Positions 36,666-50,314 are shown, numbered from the stretch's first letter. The stretch is 64,000 nt of DNA from Daphnia pulex (GCF_021134715.1 NC_060019.1:7812001-7876000); one strand, 5' to 3'. Program-made: numbers and translations. The notes: generated from the sequence alone by a model not told the origin.

Positions 36666-39476
36666 TTACTTTCGGCCATACTTTGTGAAGAAGTCTTGTT
36701 TCCTGAGATAATTAAAACTCGTCAGAAAAGTTTGTGCCTAGAAGAAAGAGCCGGAGCTGAGAGAAACTTACCAGCATTTGCAACTTCCAGGAACGAGAAG
36801 CCAATCATAGTACAAACGAACCTAAACACACAATGTAATATGAGATATCCTTTCGAGATAATCTAATTAGAATCCAAACCTGATAGCACCCAATTTCGTC
36901 GACACCGTCGCAATAGGTCGTTTTGGATTGTGGATCAGACGCAGCTTGTCTTTTATCCCTGGGCGACTGATCATCTCCCTCCACTTTTAGTTCTTCTTCG
37001 TGCTCCGTATTCTCTTCTATTGTTTCTGTTTGCGCAAGCGGAAAACTACGAGGAATATAAGGCGGTAACTCCTGAATCACTCGTGGGGGAATAAGATTTT
37101 TCAGTTTGCCCAGCACCGATTTCCCCATCGATCTGTGGCTCGCAGCACCTAAAAACGCAGTATTTTTCAAACAAATCAATCAGTAACTTGCATTCTATTA
37201 TCTTGAAAACATTTTTATACCAGGTTTGGTTGCGGGGAAACGGGCGTGAGGATAAAACAGCTCTGCAACCAACAAACTAACCCAGCGCGGAGACGCTAGA
37301 CACGATCCATCCATGAAATGGCATTTCTTTTTCCTGGCGATGTACAAATGTCCATCAATCATTAATGGTAAACCTTTGGAATAAACAGTCGAGTGGCGAA
37401 CAACTCACAAGCATTTCGTTACTTCAACTGTCTGAGTGAAATAGCCTTCGTAGGGGATCTGAACCACGTACCGCCAAACGCCTGAATAAAACGTATCCAT
37501 CCATCATGTAAAGGTTTTGCGGTATTCAAAATGTCAAGTATTTCTTATGCTATATATCTAAAGTCATTCTATCATTTATCAAATGTAGAATTTATATAGT
37601 CTTCTAATCAACTGTAGACTTAAATACCTTGATAGTTCTTGGCGTACACAGGGGTGACGTACTCTGCTGCTGAAGGGCAAGGAGTTAACGGATCTTCTCC
37701 GATTTGCTATCAAACGAAAAGTCGTAGATTAGCCATCTTTCTTATTCACGATGCGATAAACGAAAATGTGTATACGTTGGTATTTTTTATGGTATTATAG
37801 TTATTAGGTTGCAGTAAATCGGGGTTCTCGATCCTCTCCTGCGGGTTGATAGCCGACATGAAGCGTCCGTTTATCAGATTCAAGATCGTGCAAAGTCTGA
37901 AAAGGAAAAAAAAACGTCTAATGGTCATTTGGCCACGGATTGTGAACACGCTGAATTTGTGACTGACATGCCATAGTTTTTGTCGCACAAGCCTCTTCCC
38001 TGTCGCCTCAAGTGTTTTTCTTCTTCGACGATTTCCGGTGTGACTGACCCATCCTCTTCTGTGGATCTCTTGCTCTTCTTCGCCTTCCAGATCCTGTCAA
38101 GAGACGGACAAAATTAATTGAACTTTTAAAAAGGAAAAGTAATTTATGAATTTTACTGTTGATCGCTTTTATCGATGACGTCGAAATCTTCATATTTAGC
38201 TAATTTGGGCAGGTTCTTATCGGCCTTCAGGATGGGAAGTGTAGAACTGAAAAAGTCCAATGTCTTATTGCGGATGAGCTCGCTGATGCGGCGAAAGGCG
38301 GAAGTCATCCAAAGGAAATACAAAAAAACGAGCGAAATTTGAATACAGGTTGAACTTAAATACGACGTGGACAGTTCCAGTCGAGAGAATGTGATGCTAT
38401 AACTTGCTTACAAAGGATATGAATGGCCGTTGACATTTCGACCTAGGGGACTCTTTGGGATGTATCCTTTGTTTAAATCGCCACACAAGTTGTCAAGCGA
38501 TTGGACGCCTCCGTCTCCAGCCGCCGGAGAATCCATACCTATGAAATTATTATGAAAATAATAGGCAAACTGTTAGTAATTCTACAGTTTAATTATGAAA
38601 TCTAAGTGAAAATAATTACCAGGGCAATCAACATCTGCTTGTGCATAGGGTGGTCGTCTTACTTTAGGCGGAGTTCGCGTTGGCGACTCTTCAAACGGAA
38701 AATAACCGTCGGGGTATTGTGAAGGTTCACCTTGCCGTTGCTCTCCTCGACACGCTTGGCCTAGAAGCACCAACATTATAACAATCTAAAGTGGAAGAGA
38801 AGGAAAAAGGGAGAGAGAGAGAGAGAGAGAGAAAAAAAAACCCTGGATTAAATAAACAAAGATCCAATCTAAAAAAGGTAGTGGAAAGAGTCCCGTTATT
38901 CCTCGTCCCTCTGCGAGAGCGAGAAGAAGAGACAGACAGACCGAAATTTCGTCTCTGGCTTCGCCCCAACAGGTGGCCAGTGTGCGGTCGTCTTGCCCAC
39001 GGTTACATCCACAGACATTCGTTGTTAATAGTGCTCTAGGGGACCGTATTACCATACGGTACATTACGTGGTAGAGGACTATAGGAACATAGCGGTTGTG
39101 TGGTGTGAAACTCTCGCTCATAAAATGGAAAATGCCGAATAGCGATCTTAAAAATTAGAAGGCCATTAAGCGAATACATCAAAATTGTCAAGATTGGGTT
39201 ATGTAGCAACGGTCATTGGGAACCCTAAGGGTACACGAACACACTAGAGTTTATCTTAGCATATACTGTAAATGGCATTAATGCGCTCGGATAAACCGTT
39301 ACTTCGTTACACAACCGAGCAAAGAACTTGATCACGAGCCCCTCTCGGGCATGAATTTACACTCTTGTCGAGTGAATGTTTAATTGCTAAATAAGTCTAG
39401 AAAATTATTTTGCAAAACTTACCCGACAACTGCTGCTAAATAGCTGAGAAGATGACTGGATACTCCGACGAGACAT
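36666..39476 (-). CDS. Spätzle-like secreted cystine-knot ligand (Toll ligand family)
   Basis: Secreted neurotrophin-fold ligand, probably for a Toll receptor. Exon 1 (39423-39476, MSRRSIQSSSQLFSSSCR) and exon 2 (38620-38785, VIMLVLLGQACRG) together give a signal peptide; exon 3 joins in frame as CPGMDSPAAGDGG. A prodomain-like region follows (RNVNGHSYPL, MTSAFRRISELIRNKT). Cystine-knot segments are TPCPSAAEYVTPVYAKNYQG, YVVQIPYEGYFTQTVEVTKC and KKKCHFMDGSCLASPRW, and the last exons read CDGVDEIGCYQV, then RLYYDWLLVPGSCKCW and KQDFFTKYGRK with stop at 36666. The final LYYDW-LVPGSCKCW pattern is characteristic of the Spz3-6 type subgroups; the exact subgroup is not certain. A glutamate-rich insert of about 80 residues lies inside the knot region, ending in RDKRQA, a possible dibasic cleavage site. 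About nine exons. Confidence 0.88.
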
Positions 39477-40553
39477 TGTGATCTTTCAAGTGATAAAAGT
39501 ATCAAAATTCCATGGAAACAAACGAAACTGACGTCGAATAATACACGGGAATGGAGTTGTCGAGAGCGCACTGTTTTGTTTTTCTTCCCAAGAAATGTGA
39601 GGAGGAAGTATTGAAATAAGCGAGCGATCGCTTCAGCAGTCAAACTCGTTGTGAAGAGAACAGTTCGACTGCTTCCTTCTTCAAGAGGAACGAGACACTG
39701 ACACAAGACGAAGAAGAATACACGCCCTCTTTACCTCCTCTCGTATAGCGGGGCGCTTCAAAAATCACTATTCCGTTTGTTCTGCATGCGGTCATCCACA
39801 TTTCCACGAGTTTCTCAGATCCCGTATAATCAAAAGCTGTTTATTTTCCTTCAACTGGACATTGTCGATCCGATCGATGGGAACTAAACAATTTGTTAAC
39901 AGATTTGCCTAATAAAACAATCGTTTACCAAATTCACATCCCACCCTTAATTATGCCACGATTTGACACACAATCTAGCTTGTATTTTTTTGTTTGTTTT
40001 TTTTTTTTTTTTTTGTTATCGCTTAATAGACATCTAGGTTTCCAGTACGGTACGGCCTAAAACGGAATTCTTTAGTCAAATCAAAGAAAAGATCGACTGA
40101 CACCGATGCGGATGAATGACAGTTCGTTTGTGACAAGTTCTTGTATAAATAGTCAAAATACCGAATCTGACGCTGGATGACAATCGCGTTATTGAGACAA
40201 GGAGTGCGACGCACTCGATTGTTTCACCAGACACCAGTCCCGTTAGCCCCATTACCGTGTGCTGCAGACCATTAAATCAAGGTCTTCCGACAATCTTGTT
40301 TCTGTAGCCCTTCCTGTGTCAACTGTTTTTCGCATGCATTGCAATGACAAGTATCATTCACTCATATGACGCGATAGAAATTTACACAAGATCGTGGTGG
40401 TGCAGCTTCTAGAATACGAGCTAATCTGTACAAGTTGAAATTTGAATATTAATAGGCAAAATCACATCTTAAAAAAGGGAATTACATTGTAATACATTTT
40501 CAAGTACAAATAGCTCACATACTTATCAGCAGTTCAGCACAGAAGTGTTAAAA
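39477..40553. other. Intergenic, Spätzle-like 5' flank to ARL14EP 3' flank
   Basis: Contains a poly-T tract at about 39995-40015. No exon or RNA gene recognised. Confidence 0.5.
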
Positions 40554-41176
<623 letters not shown>

Positions 41177-41825
41177 TTTAACACAAAAATCAAATTTATA
41201 GAATCAGGAAAATGGCAATACAAACTATAACTTAACACGAAAACAAGATCTTCTGACTTTTGAAGAAAGATTTGAGTTGGGAACAACAATACGTTTCGTC
41301 TGCTAGCTTTCTTCAAAACGGTACGTAGTAGTAACTAGATAAAGCCCCTACTCATTTTAATAAATTGTGTTCGTTTTCTTTTTCTTTTAGCGCTTTACAT
41401 CCTACTTTCGTTAATTTAATTTCAGAATTTTGAAAATTTACAACCAGTCCAATCAATTATCTAATTATGGCAGTCAGACAATCGGTACTTTTTTTAAATT
41501 ATATTCTTATAGCAAACCAAATAAAATAAGCAAACGTGGCAAACGATTACTATTACTAGCTTGAACGAAAACGTAACAAGCTAGAACAACATTTGTTCTA
41601 TGCTTAATTTATTCATTCAAACAGTAATTAAGAATCATCAACTCAAAATCTGAAAGAGCCAATTTCGATAGAATAATTTTTTTTACTTTTGTTGCATTAT
41701 CTAGCTGAAATACAACGTTCTTACCGCGCTTATCATGGAAGTTGACTAACCAACTGATAAGCGGTTTGTTTCTCGTGCGTGATGCGCCAAACTTTCGTGG
41801 TAAAGTGTTTGTTCCGACTTACACA
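41177..41825. promoter_or_regulatory. Head-to-head intergenic region, ARL14EP / SCAMP2
   Basis: Divergent start codons at 41176 and 41826 (or about 41467, if the short upstream exon MAVRQS is used). Candidate shared promoter region. No TATA box stands out. Confidence 0.4.
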
Positions 41826-43470
41826 ATGCAGGACCCATCGCGTGGATTTGCTGTAGGAACGGATCCTTTGGCAGACTACAATCCTTTTGGCAATCCTTTT
41901 GCCAATAACCAAACTGCAGCCGCATCTGTGGTAACGAGTGGGGTGATGTTTTCAAAGAATTTTGTTTATTTTTAACCAATTTTTGGCCTTTCAACATTCA
42001 AGGACCCCAAAACCAAAGACCATGGCGCCAGCAAGCCGCCTTCTGTTCACGTTGCCCCAGTGATATCTCCTAAAGAGACTAAGAAACAGACACCCCAACA
42101 GCAGGTGTCTATGTCTGCTGAAGATTTTCTGGTATAATTTAAAAATAAAATATTCAAGGAAAAAGATATCTCACCGCACATATGTTACGATCGTAGAAAC
42201 GCCAAGAGGAACTCGAGCGAAAAGCCCAAGAGCTACAGAAGCGAGAAGAAGAATTGCAAAAGAATGCATTATTCAATGGTCTGTTTAAAACTGGATCTCA
42301 TTACTAAGAAACAATTCTAATCGAATTATCTTTGAATTTTTTCATCTGCGCAGCGAATAACAAGGCTAATAATTGGCCGCCTTTGCCCAAAAAGTTTTGC
42401 GTCGAACCGTGCTTTTATCAAGACATTCAAGTCGAAATCAAAGTGGAATTTCAACCGATCGTTAACTTGATTTACTACACTTGGCTGAGTATGAGTCAAT
42501 ACTATTTTCAAGAGGAAAAAAAATATTTACTAATTCTTTTGTATTACTTTTTTAAATAGTGCATGCCCTTTTGTATCTAGTGAATGTTGGAGGTTGTTTA
42601 GCATTATTCATTCAGATGGGAGAGGGAACTATGTTTGGCTTGTCCATTCTTTACTGCATCCTTTTCACACCTGCTTCGTATATTTTCTGGTTCAGACCAG
42701 CGTACAAAGCATTCAAGTAAGTCGATTACCTCCTCCAGCGTTATTGAATATTTGCCGTAATTAAGTCACGATTATATAATTGCAGATCGGACAGCTCCTT
42801 CAATTTCATGGTGTTTTTCGTCTTTTTCTTCTCCCAGTTGATCGCCACTATTATTCAAGCGGTCGGCATTCCTAATTTAGGAACTTGGTAATTATCGCTA
42901 ATTTTAAAAAAAATAGTAATAATAATAGGTTTTTTTCTCTTATTTCTACGATGTTATTGACAGTGGGTTCATAGTTGGGTTGGCTGCAGTTGGTAGCCAA
43001 GAAAGTTCCGGTAAGTTTGCGCTGAAAATAATGTTATGCGTCATAATAATGGCCTGTTTTATTTCTTCTTTTTGTAATAATTTTTTGTATTATTATTTGG
43101 TTATTGCAATTACTATAGGAGACTTGGCTGTTGGAATTATAGTATTGATAATTGCTTGCGGTTTTGGATTGGTCGCATTCGGAGATTTCCTTCTCCTTGT
43201 CCGAGTAAGGATATTATTGTTATTATTATTACGGTTCCGTGCAGTACTTTGTGACCGCATCATCATCCGAACAGTACATGTTCAATTGTTCATAACTCCG
43301 TGCTATAATTTCTAAAGGTTAGCCGCCTTTACCGCAGCACGGGGGCTTCGCTGTCGAAGGCAAGAAGCGAATTCACTTCCGGAGTGATGGGCAACGAACA
43401 CGTCCGTCAAGCTACTACGGACGTGATCACCAACACCGTTCGAGTTCAGATGGATAACATTGGGTTCTAG
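41826..43470 (+). CDS. Scamp: Secretory carrier-associated membrane protein (SCAMP), copy 2
   Basis: Paralogue of 33694-35489 with the same exon pattern. The start is uncertain. ATG at 41826 ([11 protein letters not shown]) is in frame, but the same point is the acceptor of exon 2 in copy 1 (DPS...), and ATGGCAGTCAGACAATCG at 41467, followed by GTACTT, would give an in-frame short first exon. It keeps two N-terminal NPF motifs (YNPFGNPF), the coiled coil [40 protein letters not shown], four membrane spans, the E-peptide loop [16 protein letters not shown] and the tail [18 protein letters not shown]. Stop TAG at 43468. The N terminus is divergent and may differ in cargo or EH-domain binding. 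Looks intact. Confidence 0.92.
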
Positions 43471-44347
43471 ATAACAAGATAGATTATCAGTTCACTTTCT
43501 CTGTTTATTTTTCCTCGTTCGACATCCAGACTTACTATTGGATTTATCAATCTATGTATGTTTTAAATTTTGCATATATAATTTAGGGAGCTAGGTATAT
43601 CAGCTGGTTAAATATATAATTAATACTGTATTAAGCGTTGTTGATGGGAAAGAAATGAGATCATTTCTAAATTTGAGAGAAACCCGAGGCATCGGGTACG
43701 ATTCGCTTGGATAATGTTTCGGAAATTTGAGGCATATTCTCTAAAATACACATTCGATTCAATTAACAGTTATTTCCACTCAATTTACCCACTTTCAGCT
43801 GCTGTGACTCATTACGTCGTCTAGCCATAACTGCAACATCGTTTATTACACTCCTATTCGTGTACTCACCGTAAATCCTTTACTCGGACGCTGAGCTAAC
43901 GGTTACTAACCATTTTTCTTCCTTTTCCCCTCGAATTATTCACGAAGTTCCTCTCTTTTAACGTTATTGTTGCATTTGTAACCAACATTGAAAGTAATAT
44001 TTAATACGAAAAAGGGTATCTACTACGTTGTGTTGTATATAGAAACAAAATTGATATCCGTTCAACCAGTTTAGAAAATTTACCATAGCAAATCTGACCC
44101 TTTTTATTTACGCTTCGTTACAAGCTTTAATTTAATTGCTTGCAGTCTCATAAATTTCAAACATTTTATCTCTCAAAATTGATAAAAAAGCTGAAGGCAT
44201 TTTCCGTGTGTATTTTATTGGATGGGTAGATCACCCGGGCTTTAATTTAAATCTGGTTGCGTTCACTAAATGTTGTCACTAGTGATAAACTGTTGCAGTA
44301 TAGGCCTTGATACATCATATCTCGTCGTTTGAACACAAAATTATCAG
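43471..44347. other. Convergent spacer, SCAMP2 3'UTR to protease-homolog array
   Basis: AT-rich, no recognised exon. The array begins on the minus strand at its right-hand edge. Confidence 0.5.
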
Positions 44348-45673
44348 TTAAGGGGCAGGTTGAAGTCCACCAATCTTATTGAGCCAAGCGTAGTATGCGG
44401 TAAGGCGGGTGTAGATTGTCGGTGCAAAGCCACTTCCGCAGCCGTTATTCTTTGAAAATAATAATGTGATGTCATTATTTGACTTTTTTTTTTTAATTGA
44501 ATTTAGCGCGGGATACCTTCGACATAATTCCTATGGCGTAGGAGGTAGTGCCGATAGTCTGAACCAATGGGGAACCTTCGTCGTATTGACACGGAGATCC
44601 TACATCTGCCGGGGCTGTTAATTGCGCACGTAATAAAAAAATAAATTTTCCAGTTGTAATTAATTTTTTTTTTAAAATAACTGCAGTTGACTTACAGCCA
44701 CCACCGCACAGCATGTAATTCGAATTAAATTCATCCGCGGTGTAAATTCCCGTGCAGGTAGCAGGCAACGTCACAGTTATCTCCCGTAATTTGGTTGATG
44801 GCGTACCACCTACCTGTAATTAATTTTGGATAGAGGAATTCACGACGTCGTTACACATTGTCATTAAATTGCGCTATGTTTTGCGTAAATTGAAGTACCG
44901 TAGTGGCCCCCCATCCAGCCAATTTGACTATGGTGCCACCAACTTCCTCCGCTTCGTCGTAGCGGATCAAATTGACTCGAGGGCCGAACGTAATCGTCGT
45001 GGCCATCTGTTGCATGTCACGAATAACACAATGCCCCATTTCAGATAAGAAAATAAGAAATATGCAAATGAGATTTCCAAATATTCGAGACAATATGTAC
45101 CTGTAGCATGGCAATATCATGGAGTTTGGTGTCGGGCACGTAGCCTTCATTGACGATGATTTTGAAAACCGAAATCACTTGCTCGTCAACGTCCTGTGTA
45201 ATTAAACTCACCTGAGCCACGACCACTTTGACTTGACTCGGTAAATAACTGTGGAAACGGAGATGGGCAACCGGTTCGTCAACCAACGGCGATGAAATTA
45301 AAGTTAAATTGTGTTTTCAAAATTGAATTTTTTTTTTTTGCTTGGCATTTATACCCGATGACGCAAGAGGCAGCTGTGACGACCCAACTGCTGCTGTAAA
45401 TGAATCCTCCGCAAATGTGCTGCCCGTCGATCGTAATTGAAACTAAATGGGGTACGGCCGCTGAGAGTGCGGTGCCACCGGAAACACGCTCTTCGTCGCC
45501 TGCTGGCGCACCTATTTCACAAAAGAATGGCCACAATTATGACAACGAATTTGTCACGTTCTAAAATTTGGAGGCGGTAGTTGCGTTTTTCAAATTAAAA
45601 CGATTTCATCATAGTTAGTTATACTACCTGCGGTCAGAACGACGAGAGCAGTCAACAGTGATAGGACTTTCAT
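44348..45673 (-). CDS. Serine protease homolog (catalytically dead chymotrypsin fold), member 1
   Basis: Secreted. Signal peptide MKVLSLLTALVVLTAG (start 45673). The mature domain begins after EERVSGG, equivalent to the IVGG activation site; no clip domain. The histidine region reads GGFIYSSSWVVTAASC (Ser where catalytic His57 sits). Asp102 is kept (KLHDIAML). The serine region reads SPCQYDEGSPLV, with Glu in place of Ser195. Cysteines of the 42-58, 168-182 and 191-220 disulfides remain, so the fold should be intact. The last exon is split by an intron (GIMSK, then NNGCGSG), which I do not see in the others. Ends PAP then TAA at 44348. Probably a non-catalytic binding, decoy or immune protein; the role is inference. 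Confidence 0.88.
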
Positions 45674-46634
45674 CTTGGGCTTTTGTATTCTCTTTGATTA
45701 AAGAACGTCAGATGGCGAGCTCTTTTGAGTCCCCAGTGACATTTTGGGTATTTTCCATCAAAGTAAAAACAAAAACAAAAGATAATACGACTAAGCCAAC
45801 AATGACGTGACTGGGTTTTCAGCCTTAAATTATTTTCAATCCTTGAAGCCTTTTCTGATTAACTGATAGAAAGTTCGTGTCGTTTTTTACGTCATATGAG
45901 ATGATGAAATAATAATCGTCAAGTGGACCAGATAGGCCTACATAAAATCTGGATGAAACAGGGTGGCAACAACGAAATCATGAATGATAATTTGATATGA
46001 TATCTCCGTCAAACGTCGTATTATGACAATTGACCATGGCAACATATATAAAACTCGCTTGCATCGTTTCCTGTTGCGACGTGTTGCGCGTGTTGGAATC
46101 TAAAAATCTTATATCTATGAATATTTACCAGAGATATTTACGCATATTTACAAAATCTTGGTGGGCGGTCGGACTAGATAGTTAGCATAGGAGGCTGACC
46201 TATTTCTTGGTCATCGTTGACCCGGTGTATAATAAAAGAGAGTGTATCGGGCATTTACGCTAACAACGGAAGTTTTTGATGACATTTTTCGTTAGTTTAT
46301 ACTATCAATAATTGAATACATTAATTTTCCCTCTTATTTTAATATGTTGGAAAACTTTGAGTTTGACGTCGACCATATAGTACTGATATTGTGATATGCA
46401 TAAAATTAAATGTCTTAATTTAGATAGACCAAACATTGTCAATTCATTTAGGGCAAGATGTTTCATCTTAATTATTTATTTGGAACTCTAAAAAAAAACA
46501 ATATATTTTTTATGAGTTAACTGCATTATTTTGTGATTTTTATTTTCTTCCTTGACAACCAACGCGAACAATATATTGCGGGTTCAGTGAAGGGTAGATT
46601 TTCAAACTTTTCAAACGATGAATAACGAACTCTG
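45674..46634. other. Spacer between array members 1 and 2
   Basis: Upstream flank of member 1. AT-rich, no exon recognised. Confidence 0.5.
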
Positions 46635-47865
46635 TTATTTCAACAGCTGCGGGCCTGCGGTATGGAGAATCCAGGAGTAGTAGGTGCTCAAACGAGTGTA
46701 TATGGTCGGCAAGCTCGGGTCAGCGCAGCCCTTGTTCTTCGACATGATGCCCACAACAATTTCTTTGGAAATTCCACTAGAATTTGTTCTTTGAGTCAGA
46801 GGTGACCCCTCGTCGTATTGACAAGGCGAAATGGTGCCTGAAATTATATTTCAAGGAAAATGAAAATGATTAATAAACAAAATCTATCAATTTATTCATT
46901 TTATTTTAGCTTTGGATTATTTAAAAATTTTTTTTTTTTTAGATTATACCTGTAGTTGAACCTGCACAAATCATCGAGTCCGGCTGAAACTCATCAATAC
47001 TGAAAATTCCGCAATCTGCTGCAAGATCGTCAATGGGAGCCCAACGAAGTCTTGTAGCTGGAGATCCTCCATCCTATTGAGAAAAAGTGAATAAAATTAC
47101 TTTTGCTCTTGCTGCTCGTTAGATTCACTCACATTAAGTGCTCCCCATCCGACGATATATGCGTCCCACGGTATAGCAAGCTCGTCGATTTCACCGTACC
47201 GGATTGGTTGAGCAGTTGGGCCGATTTCAATCGGTCGGGTCAGCTAACAAATTCAAATACGACATTAGTCGACGTTCTGTAAAGACAGATGCAGATTTTA
47301 CCGAAGATTATTATTGTTAATTATACCTGAATCAGAGCGATATTGTGCATCAAAGAAACTGGATCGAATTGAGAGAATTCAATTAATTTATAAACACCGA
47401 TGACTTGCTCCCCTGGATTAGGAGTGATGAGCGACAGGGCACCAATGGTAATCTTCAAATCCCCTTGATTTTTTCTGTGTAACAAGAAGTCATTGAGGTT
47501 GAAATACAACTTGCATTCAAAGTTCTACATTGATATGTTTAAAGTTAGTAAGTCATAACCCATGGACGCATTCTGCTGTAACCGTGTAACGACCCATCCA
47601 TCGTTGTGGATGAATCCACCGCAAATGTGCTGATCTTGCAAAGAGATGGAAACGACGAAGGGGTACTCTCCTGCAGCTGCTTGAGTACCTCCTATGATTC
47701 GCCCTAATTCTTCATTAGGCGCCCCTGTGTTTTTGAATTGAGAGAAAAAAAATTATAAAGTTGCTGTATATTATAGTAAGAAAAAGAAAGTCTAACGCTT
47801 AGCAACTGCCAATGTTTACCTGAGACGAAAGTGACAAAAATGGTGAAAACAAGCGCATACACCAT
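46635..47865 (-). pseudogene. Serine protease homolog, member 2, frameshifted
   Basis: Same architecture as member 3, which is its closest relative. Signal peptide MVYALVFTIFVTFVSG (start 47865). The exon with the catalytic-His region (near 47575-47595) reads CTGCTGTAACCGTGTAACGACCC on the plus strand, where member 3 has CTGCTGCTGTAACGACCC. The 5 extra bases shift the frame inside the exon. The remaining exons are open: Asp102 is Asn (LMHNIALIQ) and the serine site is CQYDEGSPLTQ (Glu for Ser195). Last residues LLK, stop at 46635. Probably a recent pseudogene, unless the 5 bases are a sequencing error. Confidence 0.7.
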
Positions 47866-47899
47866 GGCTTTCTTCTCATAGGAGATAAATTTATTTATT

Positions 47900-48170
47900 A
47901 ATAAGCAGCTTGAACTCATTCTGGTTTTGCTCCACGTAACTGTTTATAGCTAATTTCAGTGATTGTTTGAACGACACCTCCGTCTCACTGCTAAAGTAAA
48001 ACAGGCTAATATGTCGCAATTATCACTGTCCACTTATACTGTTGTTGCTGCATCCATATTTACAAAATAAAATCGACCAGATATTAAAAATTTTTAATTC
48101 CCCTGTCATCTTTGCCCTGGTGATAAAATATCCTCGAAAATATCTACGTGCAGGTGAATTCGATGACATC
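47900..48170. repeat. Array 5'-flank repeat, copy 1
   Basis: Sequence upstream of member 2, sharing AATTTCAGTGATTGTTTG-, CTAAAGTAAAACAGG- and TTCCCCTGTCATCTTTGCC-type words with 50390-50610 and, more weakly, 51060-51230 and 52940-53120. Marks duplicated promoter-proximal DNA of the array. Confidence 0.65.
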
Positions 48171-48284
48171 AGGGTTTTATTAAATACACAAAATTGACAA
48201 AATGTTCCGGCAATTTAAAATACTTGCTGCCTAACCAAAGAAGAACATGCAGACGTACGACTTTGTACAACATCGCAATTCGCA

Positions 48285-48460
48285 AATTCCAAGGGCCTGC
48301 AGCCTGCTACAGTCTGGACTCTGGAGGAGCCATGGGAAGTATAGGAGGCTAAACGAGTGTAAATAAATAGCGCTGACACACTTCGGCCAGTGCAACCTTT
48401 ATCCTTTAACACGATCAGGACATGATGCACACGAAAATTTCTTCTCGTATTCCTAAAGAA
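48285..48460 (-). pseudogene. Orphan last-exon remnant of a protease homolog (a)
   Basis: On the minus strand it carries a decayed version of the family's final exon: a degraded GIMS-K-GC region, then IYTRLAS, then a degraded W-LL-TAG end. Frameshifted; no other exons of this gene nearby. Confidence 0.6.
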
Positions 48461-48493
48461 ACTTTCTGTCTGAAAAATAAACCTGCCTAAATT

Positions 48494-49037
48494 AGCTTCA
48501 TTTTGAGATAAGAACATATGCTAGATTTTAAAAATTCCCCTAACCCCTAACAAATTTGAAAAGCTGCTGTACGACAAGTTTTTTATTATTTTATTTTTAA
48601 TTATCTTTGTTTGACTATACCACAAAGTAGTCCACCCGTTGTACTAGCTATTATCGAAAATAAATAAATGAATTTTTTTAAAATGATTTTGCAGGTTTAA
48701 CGCACTGAACACGGGTGAACGGGGACGAATAAAAATATTTACCGGCTCGCAATAAGTGGGAATAAATGGCAGTCATTTTGCTGTGAGACCGTGTATTATT
48801 ATATACTTGATTAAGGTTGTTTAAATTTATCTATAGGAAACTCCTTTAAAAAAAGAGTGAGACCATCATGCAATTAAGTAACATATGCATTTTCTACCAA
48901 ATAAACATTTGAATTGAAAATAAAATTTTATTTCATATGATATCATGTGTATTATCGTTTTGCGACTTTCGATAAAATCAACAACTATAGTGTGATTTTT
49001 TTGGTAAAGGCATGGTGAGCAATATAAACTGTTGGAA
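48494..49037. repeat. Array 3'-flank repeat, copy 1 (pairs with 55368-55924)
   Basis: About 545 bases downstream of member 3. They match the downstream flank of member 6, including GCTAGATTTTAAAAA-, CCCCTAACCCCTAACAAATTT, GTACGACAAGTTTT and TATTATCGTTTTGCGACTTTC. Confidence 0.75.
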
Positions 49038-50314
49038 TTAAACTCGGTTTGCGTCTGGCTGTTGCCCAGCGTACTGAACAATCCAGTAATAGTAGGTGCT
49101 CAAACGAGTGTATATGGTCGGCAAGCTCGGGTCAGCGCAGCCCTTGTTCTTCGACATGATGCCCACAACAATTTCTTTGGAAATTCCACTAGAATTTGTT
49201 CTTTGAGTCAGTGGTGACCCCTCGTCGTACTGACAAGGTGAAATAGTTCCTAAAATAATATTTCAAGAAAAATGAACATGATTATTCATACACAAAATCT
49301 ATCAATTTATTAATTTTATTAATTTTATTTGAGCTTTGAATTATTCAAAAACATTTTTTTTTTAGATTATACCTGTTGTTGAACCTGCACAAATCATAGA
49401 GTCCGGCTGAAACTCATCAATACTGAAAATTCCGCAATCTGCTTTAAGATCGTCAATGGGAGCCCAACGAAGTCTTGGAGATGGAATTCCTCCTTCCTAT
49501 ATGCATTATACAAATCGTAATAATTAAAGAAATTAAATTCTTATCGCTCTTATATTAGTCATCTTCACTTACGAACTTTGCACCCCATCCGACAATGTAT
49601 GCGTCCCAGGGTAAGGCCAGCTCATCGATTTCATCGTAGCGGATGGGTTGAGCAGTTGGGCCAAATACAATCGGTCGGGCCAGCTAATACACATCATTAT
49701 TTGACGTTAATGACTGCACATTTGACCGAAGACCTTTATTGTTAATTATATACCTGGATGAGAGCGATATTGTGCTTCAAAGAAACTGGATCGAATTGAG
49801 AAAATAAAACAATTTTATAAACAGCGATTCTTTGCTCCTCTGGATCAGGATTGATGAGCGACAGGGCACCAATGGTAACCTTCAATTCCGATTGATTTTT
49901 TCTGTGTAACAAGAAGTCATTGAGGTTGAAATACAACTTGCATTCAAAGTTCTACATTGGTATTGTTGTGTTCCAAGGTATAACTCACTGAACAGTGAAC
50001 ACATAGATTTTGTAAAAATTATTACCCATGGACGCATTCTGCTGCTGTAACGACCCATCCATCGTTGTAAATGAATCCACCGCAAATGTGCTGATCTTGC
50101 AAAGAGATGGAAACGACATAAGGGAACTGTCCTGTCCTATTTGCTTCGGAACCTCCTATGATTCGCCCTAATTCTTCATTAGGCGCCCCTGTGTTTTTGA
50201 TTGAGAAAAAAATTATAAAGTTGTAAGAAAAAAAGAAAGTCTAACGCTTAGCAACTTCCAATGTTTACCTGAGACAAAAGTGACAAAAATGGTGAAAACA
50301 AGAGCATACAACAT
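49038..50314 (-). CDS. Serine protease homolog, member 3 (all three triad residues replaced)
   Basis: Start 50314, signal peptide MLYALVFTIFVTFVSG. Exons follow the array pattern: a GGFIYNDGWVVTAAECVHG exon with Glu for His57; LKHNIALIQ with Asn for Asp102; a GWG exon (AYIVGWGAKF); a C168-182 exon ending in MICAGS; and the last exon with SPCQYDEGSPLTQ (Glu for Ser195), CADPSLPTIYTRLSTYYYW and the end DANRV, TAA at 49038. The frame is open throughout, so it probably encodes a stable pseudoprotease. Nearest relative of member 2. Confidence 0.87.
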
